Positions 44,681 to 57,403 of a stretch of DNA of 64,000 nt are shown here, one piece after another. The position numbers and the translations under genes were made by a program. Position 1 is the first letter of the stretch. The number at the start of each line of letters is the position of its first letter. The notes under the pieces were generated by a model. The model saw only the letters and a program-made list of their open reading frames with translations, was not told the origin of the DNA and searched no databases. Origin of the DNA: Symsagittifera roscoffensis (taxonomy: Eukaryota > Xenacoelomorpha > Acoela > Convolutidae); NCBI RefSeq assembly GCF_963678635.1, contig NC_087062.1, forward strand, positions 67,505,415-67,569,414, given 5' to 3'.

Positions 44681-45239
44681 TGTCTTTGGTTGCTTGTCTT
44701 CATCATTCGCTGAGTTTCATAATTCGCTGCTTTGTCTTCATCATTCGCTGCTTTGTCTTCATCATTAGCTCGGGGTGCAAAGGTAGTTTTTAAAAAAAAA
44801 AAGACCCAGAGCCAAAACGCGATAGCCAAAATCTCCTTTACCCAAAAAAAAAGAAAAAAAGGGCAAGCAATGTAACCTACCATTCCAAAAACTTTCTCGA
44901 AACTTGTGAAAAATTAAAAAAACGCCCATTGCGTAAAACTTGAACCATTGAGGTCTAAAAAAAATTCCTCATCTTATTCAAAAGGTTAAATACTATTCTC
45001 AGCCAAGTTTCACCGCTAAAAAACTATCAAAAGTACTTGGTACTTAATAGTTGAAGTACGTGATACTTCATAGTTTCTTAAAAGCTTATAAGAGCCCTAC
45101 ACGAAAAACGCACGCAAAAAAAAACAATTGGTATCTAAAATTACTTTCAACCATTTCATAACTTTTTTCTAACATTATTATACCATTCTTTAGCCTTATC
45201 TTTACTTTAAGGATGGCTCCAAAAATTTCCTAACAACCA
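44681..45239. other. Spacer with CTTTGTCTTCATCATTCGCTG tandem repeat
   Basis: Three to four copies of the 21 bp word TTTGTCTTCATCATTCGCTG at 44681-44770, then AT-rich DNA. May be the leader of the BEL/Pao element; no primer site could be fixed. Confidence 0.5.
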
Positions 45240-46506
45240 CTCATAAGCAAATGGATGTTTCTCTAAACTTCTCTCGAGAACCTTGAACAAGAACTTAGCA
45301 GTGAAATTGCACAATCTACGGAATTGGAGGATGTTAAAATAACGGCTAACGACCTTTTGAATTGCCTGCGAGAATCGGAGAAATTGGAAGATAATATAGC
45401 GTCGTGCCCTCTAGCAGACGCGTGCAAAATCTTCTAAATGATGCCTCTTCACTGCGAAGCCGCAAATTTTTGCTAAAGAAACAAATGCGACGATATGAAA
45501 AACACCACAAAAACACTACAGATAGATGACTCTTCCAGTCACTCTACTCTGTAATTATCTTCACATACGATCCTAGCCAACAGTGCTAATCCCGTGCGAA
45601 CTTCCATACACTACGACAGAAAACTCGAGATCTATGCAACAGTTTCCATGTCCATCACATCGACGAAAATGTGATGATATTTATGATCGACCTGGTTCCT
45701 ATGAGAACCCATATTTCTCTAAAAATGATCAATGTACACTAAATCCATCGCTAAAACAGCTACACACTGGTACTAAAGCTCTCAACATGCACCCTACGGA
45801 TCGACCGTGTTGAAGAATCGTGGCTCCAGACGATCACGGCCTCCGTTGCACTGACCAGAGCAACACAATTTATTACAGTATCAAAAGTTTCAAACTTCCT
45901 GGTATTATGCTCCCAAAGTTCGACGGTAATCCATAAGAGTGGAACAATTGGTTTGAGCTGTTCCAAACTGCATTAGGAAACAATCCCAAGTTAACTAATT
46001 TGGAAAAAAATTACTTGCAGTCCCAGTGGTTTTCTAGTAATCTGGTGCACAATTTCGAACTAAACAACTACACGTCCGACTTGAAATCGAGTAAACTTAC
46101 TCGACTTGCTCGCTCTAAACTTCTTGTAGCAGTTTTTTTTTCAAATCGGAAGAATACTGCGTATTTATTTATTGTTTTGGACTATGCTACACTCAAAGAT
46201 CTTTGCAAAGCTAACTGGCAACAAAAAACTCAATTACTGAAGGATAAGTAGTTGTACTTCGACTGCCTGGGTAACCATAGTTCAACTAACTGTACTTTTG
46301 CAAAACGTTGTATCATAAATAAAGGCGGGGGAAAACACCACTCTACTTTGCATAGCTATCAGGATAAAACTACGCAGAGTCATACTCAGAAATCCAACAA
46401 AATCAATTTGGAAAACCAAATGAATACAACGTCGTGTTTGAAAAACCAACAGCAAGCGGTTCCTTGCTATGCAATTCTCGACAACTCCAGCAGCTGTTCT
46501 GAGTCC
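45240..46506 (+). pseudogene. gag: BEL/Pao gag remnant with zinc knuckle
   Basis: About 45274-45420 is Glu/Leu-rich helical sequence; about 45908-46100 has the BEL-type L-P-K-F-D-G-N-P ... W-F-E-L-F signature, with a TAA directly after the Pro; 46250-46365 has a zinc-knuckle array of the family (F-D-C-L-G-N-H, then a K-H-H-S-T-L-H end) in which some Cys are replaced. 46470-46500 (A-I-L-D-N-S-S-S) is at the place of the aspartic protease. Confidence 0.75.
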
Positions 46507-47787
46507 TGAAATGCACAGCTGATACTTTACAGTATAAGCCCAGTCGAACAGTTGAATTAAGCATTCGTGCTTTCAGTGAGGACACTGCTCAATCAAATCA
46601 GGTTCAACTACACATTATACCTTTCAACTCTACTTTTGCTACGTTTACTCTACAATCAGTCTTTTTGGTGGAAATGCTCAACTTCGATGTGATAGAGGTC
46701 GCAAAACTGAACAACAAATGTTCCCGGCATGACCATCTACGACACATTGGGTTTCTGAATCTCCTCCACTATTCGGTACACACTCTACTCTGCGACGACG
46801 CTTTCTAGCAAATCGCAGAGAGGGACAATTTGAAAGACCCTGCCAGCAGTCCGTATGGAGTGCGCAACTTACTGGGTTGGACGATAACCGGACCGCTTCA
46901 TCAAAAGTCTTTAGATGGTCAATGCAACTATCATCTAGCCAATTTCAGAGATATAAAGCAACACGAAGATGCTTCCTTAGAGGAAATTGTTAAAAAATTT
47001 TGAAAGTCGAAGAATCCCGCACAAATTCTACCGTAACTAAATGACCAATTTCAAGCAAAATGCTTAGCAACTAGAGTTTTTCAAACACAGCATTTAACAT
47101 GACGGAACTCGCTACCGAATCAATCTTCTTAGGAATAACAACATGAGGATGCCAAACAACTACGTTGTTGCTAAAGATCAAACTGAGTCTCTACAAAGAC
47201 AACTTCAAAAAGACAAACTCACGATGCAATTCTAAGACAAATCATTATCAACTGATTTTGATAAAGGTTACGTGATACCTGTAATTTTCCTACATCCGCC
47301 ACCGTTACGAATATGGTACCTACCGCACCATCCGTTTATAAATCCCCAGAAACTTGGTAGAGGTCGACGTGTAACAAATGCTGCATAGAAATTCAAAGGC
47401 AATCATCTCAATTCCTGTTTAGAGATGGGACCGGATCTACTTAATAACAGTTTGATTTGCTAACGAGCTTTAAAGAAAAACCAATAGCAGTTTCTGGTGC
47501 TATAGAAGGCATGTTTTTGCAGATAGGCATAAAAGAAGACACTCAAAATAAACTACAATTCTTGTGGCCGACTTATCAAGGAAATAAGCAGTATCAGTAT
47601 ACGCGTCTAGTCTTTGTAGCTAAATGCTTGCCCGCAATAGCCATCTTTGCACTATATCAAACAGCCGTCGTTTTTTGTAACAAAAAACCCAACATACAGC
47701 AACTAATTCATAACAGCTTCAAGATGGATGACTTTGTGCATTCATATGACAATCTATTTGAAACCCAGGAATCAACTAAAGCCTAAT
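46507..47787 (+). pseudogene. pol: BEL/Pao reverse transcriptase remnant
   Basis: Landmarks are the pre-RT L-G-W-T-I-T-G-P box (about 46873), the fingers with A-I-E-G-M-F-L-Q-I (about 47493, where Ala replaces the first catalytic Asp) and the catalytic box K-M-D-D-F (about 47723, Lys replacing Tyr). Long stretches between are broken. Both catalytic motifs are changed. Confidence 0.78.
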
Positions 47788-48911
47788 GCTTCAAAGGTGG
47801 CACTCCAAAAAAAAGATTCATTTTAACCAAATTTAAACCGAGTACTACGAAAGTGCTTGATTTCCTTAACTAGCACAAAACAAGAGAATTACTCATCGAG
47901 TTTTGGGAGTGATGTGGGGTACTATGAATGACACCACCATCAATCAGCCTGTACTGAAAAACAATTTAATGGCTGAAGAAATGTCTCTACGAAAAATTCT
48001 GTCTGCTGTAGGCAGAATCTTTGATCCGCTGGTATTGATAGCACCATTTGTAATAACTCTCAAAATACTGCTTCAAAAGCACTGGCAATCTGGTATAATT
48101 TGGGACCAAGAAATTCCTCGAGAATACATCCCAATAATCAAAAAATCGACCCGAAAGTGTGGACTAGGTAATAATGTGAAAGTACCGAGGTTCATAGGCC
48201 AAATCGACATACATAGCGATATACAACTCTATGTTTTCACCGACGCTTCTCGGTGCGCCATGGCAGCTTGCACTTACATCCGTATTTCGAACCAAGCCCA
48301 TAAATAATCATCATTTATGATCGGAAAAACCACGGTCGCACCAATTAAAAGACAAAGCATAACCAAGCTCGAAGTGCAAGCTGCAGTACTTGGTGCTCGT
48401 CTTTGCAAAATTACAACCAAAACATCTCGACCAAATTTCAACGCCCTTCGTTTCTAGATGAATAGTATGATGGTACTTGCATAGATCAACAGGCCTAAAA
48501 AGCAAAAATTTTACAGTGCAAACAGAAGTAATGTCAATTTCTAAGGCCCAACAGTGGCATCATGTAGCCGGTAAACGTAACCCAGCTGATCACGCTACAA
48601 GAGGTATCCCACTTCAGGACCTGGAACAACTTTGGTTGCAACTACCAGAAATTCTACTCTTAAAAAAATTTGATTGGCCGCAACCAAAATTGCTGGACGA
48701 CATCGTTACTCAAATGGTTTCCACAAATACAAATAAAGAGAGAACTACTACACTTATAGTTTACAGTACAATTCTACATAACAACGGTACAGTGAACTGG
48801 GAAAATACTTTCACTAGCAACAAAACGCAACCAATCATTGATGTTTCGAGGTTTTCCGAGTGGCATCGTCTACTCCGCGCAACTGCTCGTTATACAGTTC
48901 AAAAAAACTAA
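47788..48911 (+). pseudogene. pol: BEL/Pao RT-connection and RNase H remnant
   Basis: About 47894-48307 reads V-L-G-V-M-W-G then R-I-F-D-P-L-V-L-I-A-P-F, the hallmark of BEL/Pao after RT, then V-F-T-D-A-S (RNase H Asp). A further piece near 48550-48610 has W-H-H-V-A-G-K-R-N-P-A-D-H-A-T-R-G, the RNase H end. Stops lie at 48305 and around 48480. Confidence 0.82.
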
Positions 48912-50170
48912 AATATAATTTAAGAATAGACGACCGAGAGATAAAGTCTACTCTACGAGCAATCGCAACACCATATACTCGCTGATACTATTAAAGGTTA
49001 AACTACCAACAAAGCATTGAACAACAATGATTCTTCTTTGCCATACTCATCATTCATGAATGGAAATCTTATTCGTGCGCGAGGATGTCTGAGACATTCG
49101 CCAATACCAGATGCAACTAAGTACCTATTAATCTACATGCAAAGGAAACTTTGATTCAACTTGTGATCAAAAACGCTCATCATAAATGCATGCATTTCGG
49201 CACCGAATTTGTGCGACACTACTTGCAAGAAAGCTCCATAATTTTGGGTCTCACAATAGCCATGAGACAAATTCGCCACCACTGTTTCTTGTGCCACCAT
49301 TTTCAAAGGAAATCTTTAAATCCGTTCATGGATGATCTACCCGCACAGCGCTTCTATGACCCGAAAACTAATCCATATTCATTCAAGAACATTTGACTAC
49401 ATCGATCCAATCTACATTGCTGAAAGAGAAACCACAGAAAAAACTACAATTGTCTCTTTACTTGTTTAACAACGCGTGCAGTCCACCTGGAAACTACCGA
49501 CAATCTGGCAACTGAAAATTGCTTGAGAGGATTTTGTAAATTCATGGCGCGACGTGGTTCTCCTAAAATGATTCTTCCGCATAACGCAGCATACTTTGTC
49601 GCGGCACGTAAGCAAGTCATGAAAAAACCCTTAAATATATACAGAGACTAAAAGGCAACCAAGCTTCAGCCACCATCTGTTCCTTATTTTGGTGGGGTGT
49701 GGGAACGTTGCGTTCCGATCATCAAACAAGTCTTTCTTTTGAATTTAGTATCGAACAGACTTTTTGAGGATTTTTTTTCAATTATTGTAGTAGAATGCGA
49801 AGGCCTCATCGATTCAAGACCACTGACCCATGTAAGTTGCGACATTAATCACAGACTACCACTTATACCGAACCACTTCCTTGGAAGGCCGTTCATTTTG
49901 GCTCCCGCAGCTTCATTGTGCGACCAAACAATTACCAACAAATTACGCAACATATCAAGGAAACTAAACAAGGACCGACTAGACAGCTTCTGGAAGCGAT
50001 TACTAAAAAAATACGCTCCAACCTTGATCAAACGAACCAATTGGAACCAAAAAAAAGAAAGCATAGAAAAACAAGACTTCGTGTTTACCGGTCCTGATGG
50101 CATTGCGCGCTCATGCGTAATCAAAACAGCGTTTGGAACACTTACTAGGCCCGTGGTGAAACTAGCTTAA
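48912..50170 (+). pseudogene. pol: BEL/Pao integrase remnant
   Basis: 49151-49330 holds the zinc-binding part (H-H-K-C-M-H-F-G, C-F-L-C-H-H-F); 49420-49640 the core in broken frames; 49690-50170 the C-terminal half: Y-F-G-G-V-W-E-R-C-V, E-G-L-I-D-S-R-P-L-T (catalytic Glu region; Asn of N-S-R-P replaced by Asp) and P-N-H-F-L-G. The stop is TAA 50168-50170. Confidence 0.82.
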
Positions 50171-50266
50171 GTAGAACCAAAAACGGAGTTTTAGACCTCG
50201 CTAGCAAATAAAATACCAAGCCTAACCCCTCTGATCTCCGTAACTAGTGCCCTCCCGAGTATATTC

Positions 50267-50590
50267 TTGATGTGAGTAATTACTTGAAAAAAAGGTTATT
50301 TCCAGTTCATAATTTATAAATTATCGGAGTGTGATCATAATTTTTGGATGATGTCATAACCACAAAAAAGATGACAATTAAACACTTAAGAACCATAAGT
50401 CTTGGACATTTTGCGACCACATAAAAGCAAAACAAGAGGTCCAGAGCTGCAAAGAACCCCCAGCTGTCTTTCTCAGCGTCAATTCAGAAGTCTCAGAGGT
50501 CCCCCCGGCGACTGCGACTGCCACTAGCTGCCTCCAGGGCGGCAGAAGGTCCCCCAGCTGTCCTTCTCAATCTTATCCTTTCCGGTTAAA
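50267..50590 (+). repeat. Putative 3' LTR of the BEL/Pao element
   Basis: TGATGTGAGTAATTACTTG to CAGCTGTCCTTCTCA; similarity to 42625-43000 and 44313-44680 begins sharply at TGATGT, which supports an LTR start. No target duplication was found. Confidence 0.6.
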
Positions 50591-51583
50591 AAACTCAAAA
50601 CATTGTGTACAAAGACATTGAATTATAAAAACTAAAAATCTGGACCTTTTTAATTTTTTTTCTTTGTTCTGTTGAAATGCGTGTGTAAATAAAAACAACA
50701 CATAATGGGGAAAAAGGAAAAACTTTTTGTTTCACATTTAAAAAAAATCTATGGGCGGATCCTTTTGTACTCTTTGCACTGCAACATGAAACTGGATTAA
50801 TAATTTGGAGTTTTCGCTTGAAATTTCAGCATCAAAATCTTCTTTTAAAGTAAGAAATACGGTTTGCTGAGAAACGACTTTAAAAAAACAAGAAGTAAAA
50901 CAGCTTGTTCTTCTATAAATGACGATCTAAGTCTTTGTGGTTCTCCGAGTAATATCAATCACAAGTCAAAAATTCAATTCTCCGGCACAGAACTCTTATT
51001 GGTAACAATCGATGATAGAGATTTTTTTAGAAAAAAAAGTCGGTAAACAGTTTAAAGAAGTACTATTTTCACTATGAAAATAACTGTTTTACACAGAGGT
51101 AAAGCGGGGTTTTGACCACTTGCATTACCACACAAAATTAGCGTTGCAATGTAGCGGACAGAGCCAAAAAGAAAACCACTAAGTTTGAAAAATTGTTGAC
51201 TTGAAAAGTTTTGATTTCTAAACTCTAATCTAGGGTTTTTAGCAATTTGTGCAATGCGGAAAGGATTATAAAAATTAGGTAATTATGTTTTCCTTAAAAC
51301 GACTCAAAAATACGTCGCTAACCCAACAAAAACATCAACCAAAATCATTTGGACCGAATCAATGTTTGAGTAGAAAAACCACAAAAAAATACACGATGCC
51401 AAATTGAAAACAAAAAACTGTAAGAATAAATCAAAGCATACAAAGCAACTACAAGGAAAACTGCGTAAAGCAAAAAAAAACAAGTCTAAGCTAAGCCGGA
51501 AAAACAAAAACAGACAAATAATAGGCCGACAAGTTTTCAAAACTGAACCTTTCACGTTTGAACAGAAAAAAAACAGATTCTGA
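50591..51583. other. Intergenic, nothing recognised
   Basis: AT-rich; short frames at 50864 and on the minus strand at 51304 lack any support. Confidence 0.5.
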
Positions 51584-51655
51584 TCAGATTCGAACATAGG
51601 ACCTTTGTCGTCCTATGCGTATTCAATACCTCCAGGCTAATTGCTCCAGAGACGA
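51584..51655 (-). repeat. tRNA-derived relic
   Basis: On the minus strand TTAGCCTGGAGG fits box A and GTTCGAATC fits box B, about 40 bases apart, with a short anticodon-arm-like stem (CATAGGAC...GTCCTATG) between. Acceptor arms do not pair well, so it is more likely a SINE head or pseudogene than a tRNA. Confidence 0.6.
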
Positions 51656-53755
51656 TGAGAAATTTCAAATCAGTTCGAAATAAAGTACTAGCAGGGTATG
51701 AGCCCAGTGAACAAAATTCTTTGCGGGAAAGGGTCTGATGCCCGATTGCATTACCCTTGCTAATTACGAGGGTAAAACTACTCCCTCTGAGAAATCCATC
51801 TCAACATAAAAACAGAATTTAGTTTCTGTAAATTTTTTTTTATTGCCTTTAGTTCATTACTCTCATAAACAGAGTGGCTTCTCGTTTTTTTCTTAATCAA
51901 AATTAGTCAATTTGCTTCGTGAAAAATGAAACTGTTAAAAGCAAAAAACGTGGCACTTTTCCAAATTTTTGAAGCTACTTTTTTTAAATCTTCGGCAGCG
52001 TATTTTCAACGCAGACATATGTAAATGATTTTCTTTGGCGCTTTATTTTTCTTTTAGCAATTTTTCGTAAAATTACAAAAATACTTACTCAAACTAACAA
52101 TTGTGGATAGATTTATTCTTTACACAAGCGGAGCGTAGTGTCTTGATTCGAAGTCCACTTTTTTCTGACTCAAGTCGAAAATACTGATACTACTTTTGCT
52201 GTAACCTCTGTTTTCACAAAACTGCTTTAAAAACCGATGGAAAGACATAAGCAGCTACGCACTTACTAATTGTAAAAAAAATAGTTTTTACTTATGAAAA
52301 ATCTATGTTTTGAATTTTTGACAACTTTTCAAAAACTTTTGTTGGAAAAAACCCTGTCAAATATGTGATTAAGGTTTGATTTGAAAGACTTCAGTGCGGG
52401 GAGTTTCTTTATTTTTATTTCTGCAACGCTTCTTTTTTTTGCAAAAATCACTATTGATTTTAGAAAAGTCTACATTTTGAAATGATGACGGTTTGTTGGA
52501 TTTTTTTTGTTTTTCTGAAGGACTACGCTGCCAATTTAGAGACTAAGGTTGAAACCAAAGAACAAGTTGTAAAGACATATTTTCAGCATCCAAGCATTCT
52601 ATTAGGTTTGGCAAGGAATCAGCAATGTAGTTAGGACAAGCAATATTAGACAATTCGACCAATTTTTGATTTTAGTGCCACAGAAAACTTCAAATTTTTG
52701 AGATTTGCTCTTTCTCTGTAAACTTTTTGACTTTTCTTTAAAGTTACTTTGCCATTTCTGTTATTAAGGGTACAATAAAAAAAATAGGTTTAGCAGACTT
52801 TTTCATCTATCAGCGTTACCCTAGTTCAAAAAAACTGATTTTAAGGATTCAATCAAATGAAAAAATGTTGGGAGTTTTCTCTGCACAAAAATTTGTGTCC
52901 TAGTTTTTGAAAGAAAAGTATTTGAGGCTTTAGGAAATGCCCAAATTTTGAAGTTTTGCCTGTTTTTTGGATTGTTCTCAGAAATAATCTGCCGATCGAA
53001 GGTTTGGAGTTCAATCAAAGGAACAGATGTTATGAAACTTTTCTGTTTAAGCGACTAGGCCTTATTATTTTAGAAGAGCAATTTTGGACCTAAAATATAA
53101 TTTTTCGAAATAGTGATTTATGATTTTTTCGAAAACTTTCGTGCCAGTTGTACAATATCAGGTTCACTGCAAAGAACAATTTTACAGGTATGTCCTCTGC
53201 TTAGGCTGATTCTACCAATTCTGGCAACGATTCTTCTATTGTCCTTGCAAACATCCAGTAAGTCACATTTTGACTCATTTTGTGGACTTTGCTCAATTTC
53301 TCCAAAATGCCAGTTTCAAGGTTAAATAAACAATCAAACGAAGATGTTTTACTGATTTTCCTCGCCAAAACTATTTCTCACTACTTCTGATAAAGAGTCA
53401 GCCAAAAAAATTCAATGTTTGAAATTTTGAAAATATATCGCATAACGTTTCACGCAAGCTCTTTCAAACTTATCAAACAGTTACTTCCAGCTGTGACTGA
53501 ACAACTAGTCTCTTTTTTTTTGCTGTCGTAACATCATATCTTGATGGTTTTTAATGGCTGTTGCTTGAAAATTGTGAAGTGACAATGGTTCAGACACTAG
53601 GACGGTGACTCCTTGTCTTGAGGTCTACGGTTCCATACCGAATTTTTAGTCTCATATTTTTGTTGTTTCCGTGTTTGATTTTTTTAAGCTATTTTTGTCG
53701 CTTTTGCGCTTGTGTTTTTGCAAAGTTCAGCTTCGCCTCTGTGTAAAACATTATG
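51656..53755. other. Intergenic, nothing firm
   Basis: AT-rich. A GC-richer patch at 51690-51800 (TATGAGCCCAGTGAAC ... TAATTACGAGGG) may be another tRNA-like relic; otherwise no gene. Confidence 0.4.
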
Positions 53756-53812
53756 TTACGCAAAATTCCGAAAGTCGGAGGTTACGCAAAATACTGAAAG
53801 TCGGAACAAATA
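53756..53812 (+). repeat. Solo ends of the TCGGAACA-hairpin repeat
   Basis: TTACGCAAAATTCCGAAAGTC and TTACGCAAAATACTGAAAGTC follow each other 29-30 bp apart; the second continues into GGAACAAA. Only the terminal box is left. Confidence 0.7.
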
Positions 53813-54149
53813 AATTTGGCATTTTCAAAACGTAACCTATTCTGGCTGGTAATAAAAAAACTGCTGTTTGTGCCATTTCTTTTTCAAATTTGGGAGAAGT
53901 AAATGGAAGATATAGCCTTGAATATAGCCAGATACAGCTTGAACAATGTATAAGATTAAGGAAACCAAAAAAAAAGTTCGAAGACTTTGAAGAGCTTTCA
54001 ACTTTCGAAGAAATAATATCACACTGAAACTCTGTGAATTGCAAATACCGTTTATGATTGGCACTTTTTACGTTAAAATATTCCACTTCGAGAAGGCACT
54101 TTTTAATTTGCTGAGAAATCATAATTCTAATTTAAAAAGGACTAAAAAA

Positions 54150-54240
54150 GTGGACTTTAGATGTCTTTCATGTTTTTCGTGACCTTCTCCCTTTTGCTGT
54201 TCGATAGTGGAGTTTGCCTTACTTTTAAATCAAATGCAAA
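54150..54240 (+). repeat. Interspersed repeat, 3' end (GTTCGATAGTGG family)
   Basis: TTCATGTTTTTCGTGACCTT and GCTGTTCGATAGTGGAGTTT match the copies at 27918 and 63850. Confidence 0.75.
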
Positions 54241-54599
54241 AAAACTTCAACAAAATTCTTAAGTTAAAACGCTAAAACAATCTGGTGGACCTGAAAACAA
54301 CGAAGTTTACCATTTTTTTTTAAAACTCGCCATTTTTTTTTAAACTTCACGAGGAGGAAATGGATCCGTGTCTACTAATTTTGATTTATGACTAGTTAAC
54401 AAAACATGCCAGAATACAACATTTCTGGAGGTACCAGCTAAAGCTGGAGGTACCAGGTAATTTCAAATATTCAAAAAATGGACTTCATCTTAAAGTTTGA
54501 TTGCTTTTCTAGTGAAGTTAAAAATAAATTTCTTATTTTCACAAAGAGATCAGATTTGAGATGGTAGTTTTTGAAATAAGTTAAAAAAACAAAAGACGT

Positions 54600-55450
54600 T
54601 CAAAAATTTTAATTCGTGTTTTTCCGAGGGCTATACCTTATTTCGCAAGAAAAACTTTGGCATAGCTGTTGATATACGGGAGCTTCACAGAACTTCTTCC
54701 TTTGATTGAACCCAAAACCCAGATTTGGCAGGGTAGTTTTTGAAAAATTACAAACAACGGTCGATAAATTAAAATTTGGACGTTTCCGAGGGCCATAATT
54801 TTTCTGTAAAAATATTGCCGGCGTAGCGTTTCTTTTTGAATTAGAAATCACAGATTTGATTGGAGGTTACTTTTTGAGAAAAATCGAAAAGTTTGAAAAA
54901 CGGTCATAAAGTCACAATTTCGTCTTTTCCGAGGGTAATAACTTTTCATGTATAAAAATAGGCGTAGCCACATATGCCGAGGAGCTTCCCAAAACCCGTC
55001 TTTTTGATTGAAATCAAAAATTAATCAAAATTCGATTGAATTCAAAAATCAAAAATTAGGCTTTTCTGAGGGCCAAAACTTTTTGTAAAAAAATTTGGGC
55101 GTGGCCACTAATACAAGGCAGCCCCGACAAGCCGCCTTTTCAATTTAAATTTGAAAATCAAAGACTTGGGATTGGTAGTGTTCGAGATATTTTATAGAAT
55201 CTAAAAATTAGGTTCAAATATCCCCCCACAGTTTTTCAAAGGCTGTAGATAGTGAGGTATGGTAAATAGAGACTAGAGGAACCTGCAGTCTCGCTGAAGA
55301 ATGTTCTATTGGTACCATTTTTTTTTTGAAAAGGTGAAACAATTTTCGAGAGCGTTTCAACAAAAATAAAAAAAAAAGATTACAAAACCCGATCCCATAC
55401 TTTTTCATGCAACCTGTATTATCCAACAAAATTTTTGGAGTATTCGTTTA
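54600..55450 (+). repeat. GGGCGTAGC-family degenerate tandem repeat, second locus
   Basis: TTTTCCGAGGGC-nn-ATA then GGCGTAGCnnnTGATA and GGGAGCTTC boxes recur at about 54620, 54790, 54925 and 55065, a period of about 135-170 bp. Same family as 25790-26255. Confidence 0.7.
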
Positions 55451-56504
55451 AGAAGGAGAGCTGCCCACAACCTGTTCTATCCATTGGTCCCGAAACCTCA
55501 AATTTGGGAGAGTAGTTTTTGAGACAATGAAAAATTCAAAAAGTAAGGCTCATTTTTTTTTGAAATGCAAAAAATTTTTCCATAGCTTTTCAAAACAAAA
55601 TTTGAAATTAAATGAAACCCAAATCCCATTTTTTTTCATAAGTCCTATTATACCTATTTTTTATCATACACGAATTTATCCCAAAATTTGAGTAATCTGA
55701 ACAACAAGATGGGCATCTTGCTTTGCAGATAGCTCTTAAAATTTCGACCACAGTTATCTTTGAAAAAAAACCGCAAAAACAAGGGCAAACAAGGATAGCG
55801 GTTGCTGTTCAAGTAGCACATAATGTTCCGGCTATACTCTTGAATTACGAGCCTGGTTTGATATAAAGATTGCACCAAAGACTAAATTTTAAGCATCTTC
55901 GACACTTTTCATAGCTTTAGCCAGATAGAGAACAATTTGTCAAAAAAAAAAAAAAAATTTGAAAATTTCTTTAGGGTGTTTCAAAAAAGTTTGCAGAATT
56001 TTAAAGCTTTTTCAATCCCAAAATCGCGCTAAAAACTTCGAGAACTAAAATAACCAGAGCAAACATAAACTTTCAGGGCTTAAATAGGCTTATCCTTCTA
56101 TAAAAAAAAAACAATTATACGGCTGCTAGCTTGCTTTATTCGCTCAAATTTAGGATAAAAATCAAAAATTCCGAATCGATTTGTCTCGACACTGAGAACA
56201 AACTTTTGAACTTTTTTAAAATGTCGTTCGAATTACGTCAAGAAAATGCTTCATTATCATATAGCACTCGACCTAGTCTGAAGATTATTTATGCTGCTTG
56301 ATTTTGCATGAAAAACAAGAAAAAATGAAAAGCAGAAAAAAACACCCGATTACAAAGTTCCTTACCATTTTCAATGGTCGCAACAAAAAAGATCTCGAAA
56401 ACGCGCAAAAATATAAAAACGATAGAATAATCTTAGCAATCTGAGAAAAAAATTAATTGCCGCAGACATGTTTTAAGTATGGCCGGTCTCCTTATTTACG
56501 GTTA
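55451..56504. other. Intergenic, nothing recognised
   Basis: AT-rich; GCTTGCTTTATTCGCTCA (56130) resembles CTCGCTCGCTTTATTCGCTTC in tektin intron 1 (32106), so it is probably a further interspersed repeat. Confidence 0.45.
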
Positions 56505-56640
56505 CATGTCATTTTGCCACAGATCAACTTGTCCCACACCATCTTGTCCTAGTCCAACTTGCCCCACAAGACAACTTGTCCTGTGCCATCTTGCCCCAGA
56601 TAAATAAAAACTAAAACTTGCCCCAAACTTTTTAATATCC
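56505..56640. repeat. Minisatellite CAACTTGTCCCACACCATCT
   Basis: Six to seven degenerate copies of an ~18 bp word CNACTTGYCCYACACCATCT. Confidence 0.85.
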
Positions 56641-57109
56641 TCTTAAATGATTATAATAGAGTCGGTATAAATATGAAAGATAATTTCGTTAGGCAATTAA
56701 GCTTGATACAAATTGCGGATTCATTATAACATGTACTAATTGAAAACAAAATCAAAGCATGCATGAACTAATTGAAAGCCGCAACATTTCAACGCAATTT
56801 TTGTATCGAATTACTCTTGTAAAAGGTTAATTGATGACTTTGTAAGCTCGCTTAGTATAAATGTAAGTGCACAACACTCTTAGTCAAAACGTCAAAAAAT
56901 CAAAACTCAGTAACCGAAATTTTTTACTAGCCTATCAAGAAACGGAACAGAGCGGGTACTTCCCCAAGCCAACACCCCTCATACTCGGTACCCCAGTACG
57001 GTAGACGGGGTGATGAAAAGAGCAAAGTTATTGCAGTATTGGTTTCTATCGCTTCTAAAAAGTGGGCTCTCTACGCTGGCTATAAGCTGAAAAAAACGAT
57101 TATTCAAAA

Positions 57110-57403
57110 TTGAACTCAAAATGCAACAAAATACCAACAATTTGTAAAAAAAAAAATTATGCCGACACTATTAAATTTACGAAAGATTCGAATGAGCTAG
57201 TTAATAATCAAACACAGAGGCAAAGCTGCGCTTCGCAAACACTTGCCTATGAAATGACATTAAAAAAAGTAGAAATAAATTTCGAACTTGCAAAAACTCG
57301 AGGGTTAGTAAAAACTCCAGTTAGCAAAAATTTGCGATCTAGCAAATTTGAGTCTGACGCTCCAACCATTCAGCCACGGATGCTTAAAATCCGCAAAAAA
57401 TAG
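57110..57403 (+). CDS. Doubtful short ORF
   Basis: 97 codons, Lys/Asn/Thr-rich, with no recognised motif. Composition from 57200 on is a little GC-richer than around it and the codons look plausible, but there is no start context, splice pattern or homology to lean on. May be chance. Confidence 0.2.
   Translation: MNSKCNKIPTICKKKNYADTIKFTKDSNELVNNQTQRQSCASQTLAYEMTLKKVEINFELAKTRGLVKTPVSKNLRSSKFESDAPTIQPRMLKIRKK

Larger units (their letters stand above)
44313..50590 (+). mobile_element. Decayed BEL/Pao-type LTR retrotransposon
   Basis: gag, protease, RT, RNase H and integrase fragments with BEL/Pao signatures lie in order on the + strand between two related ~330 bp sequences starting TGATGTnAnTAAT (44313 and 50267), which are taken as LTRs with caution. 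Nearly every domain is cut by stops and shifts, so it is an old copy. Confidence 0.8.
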
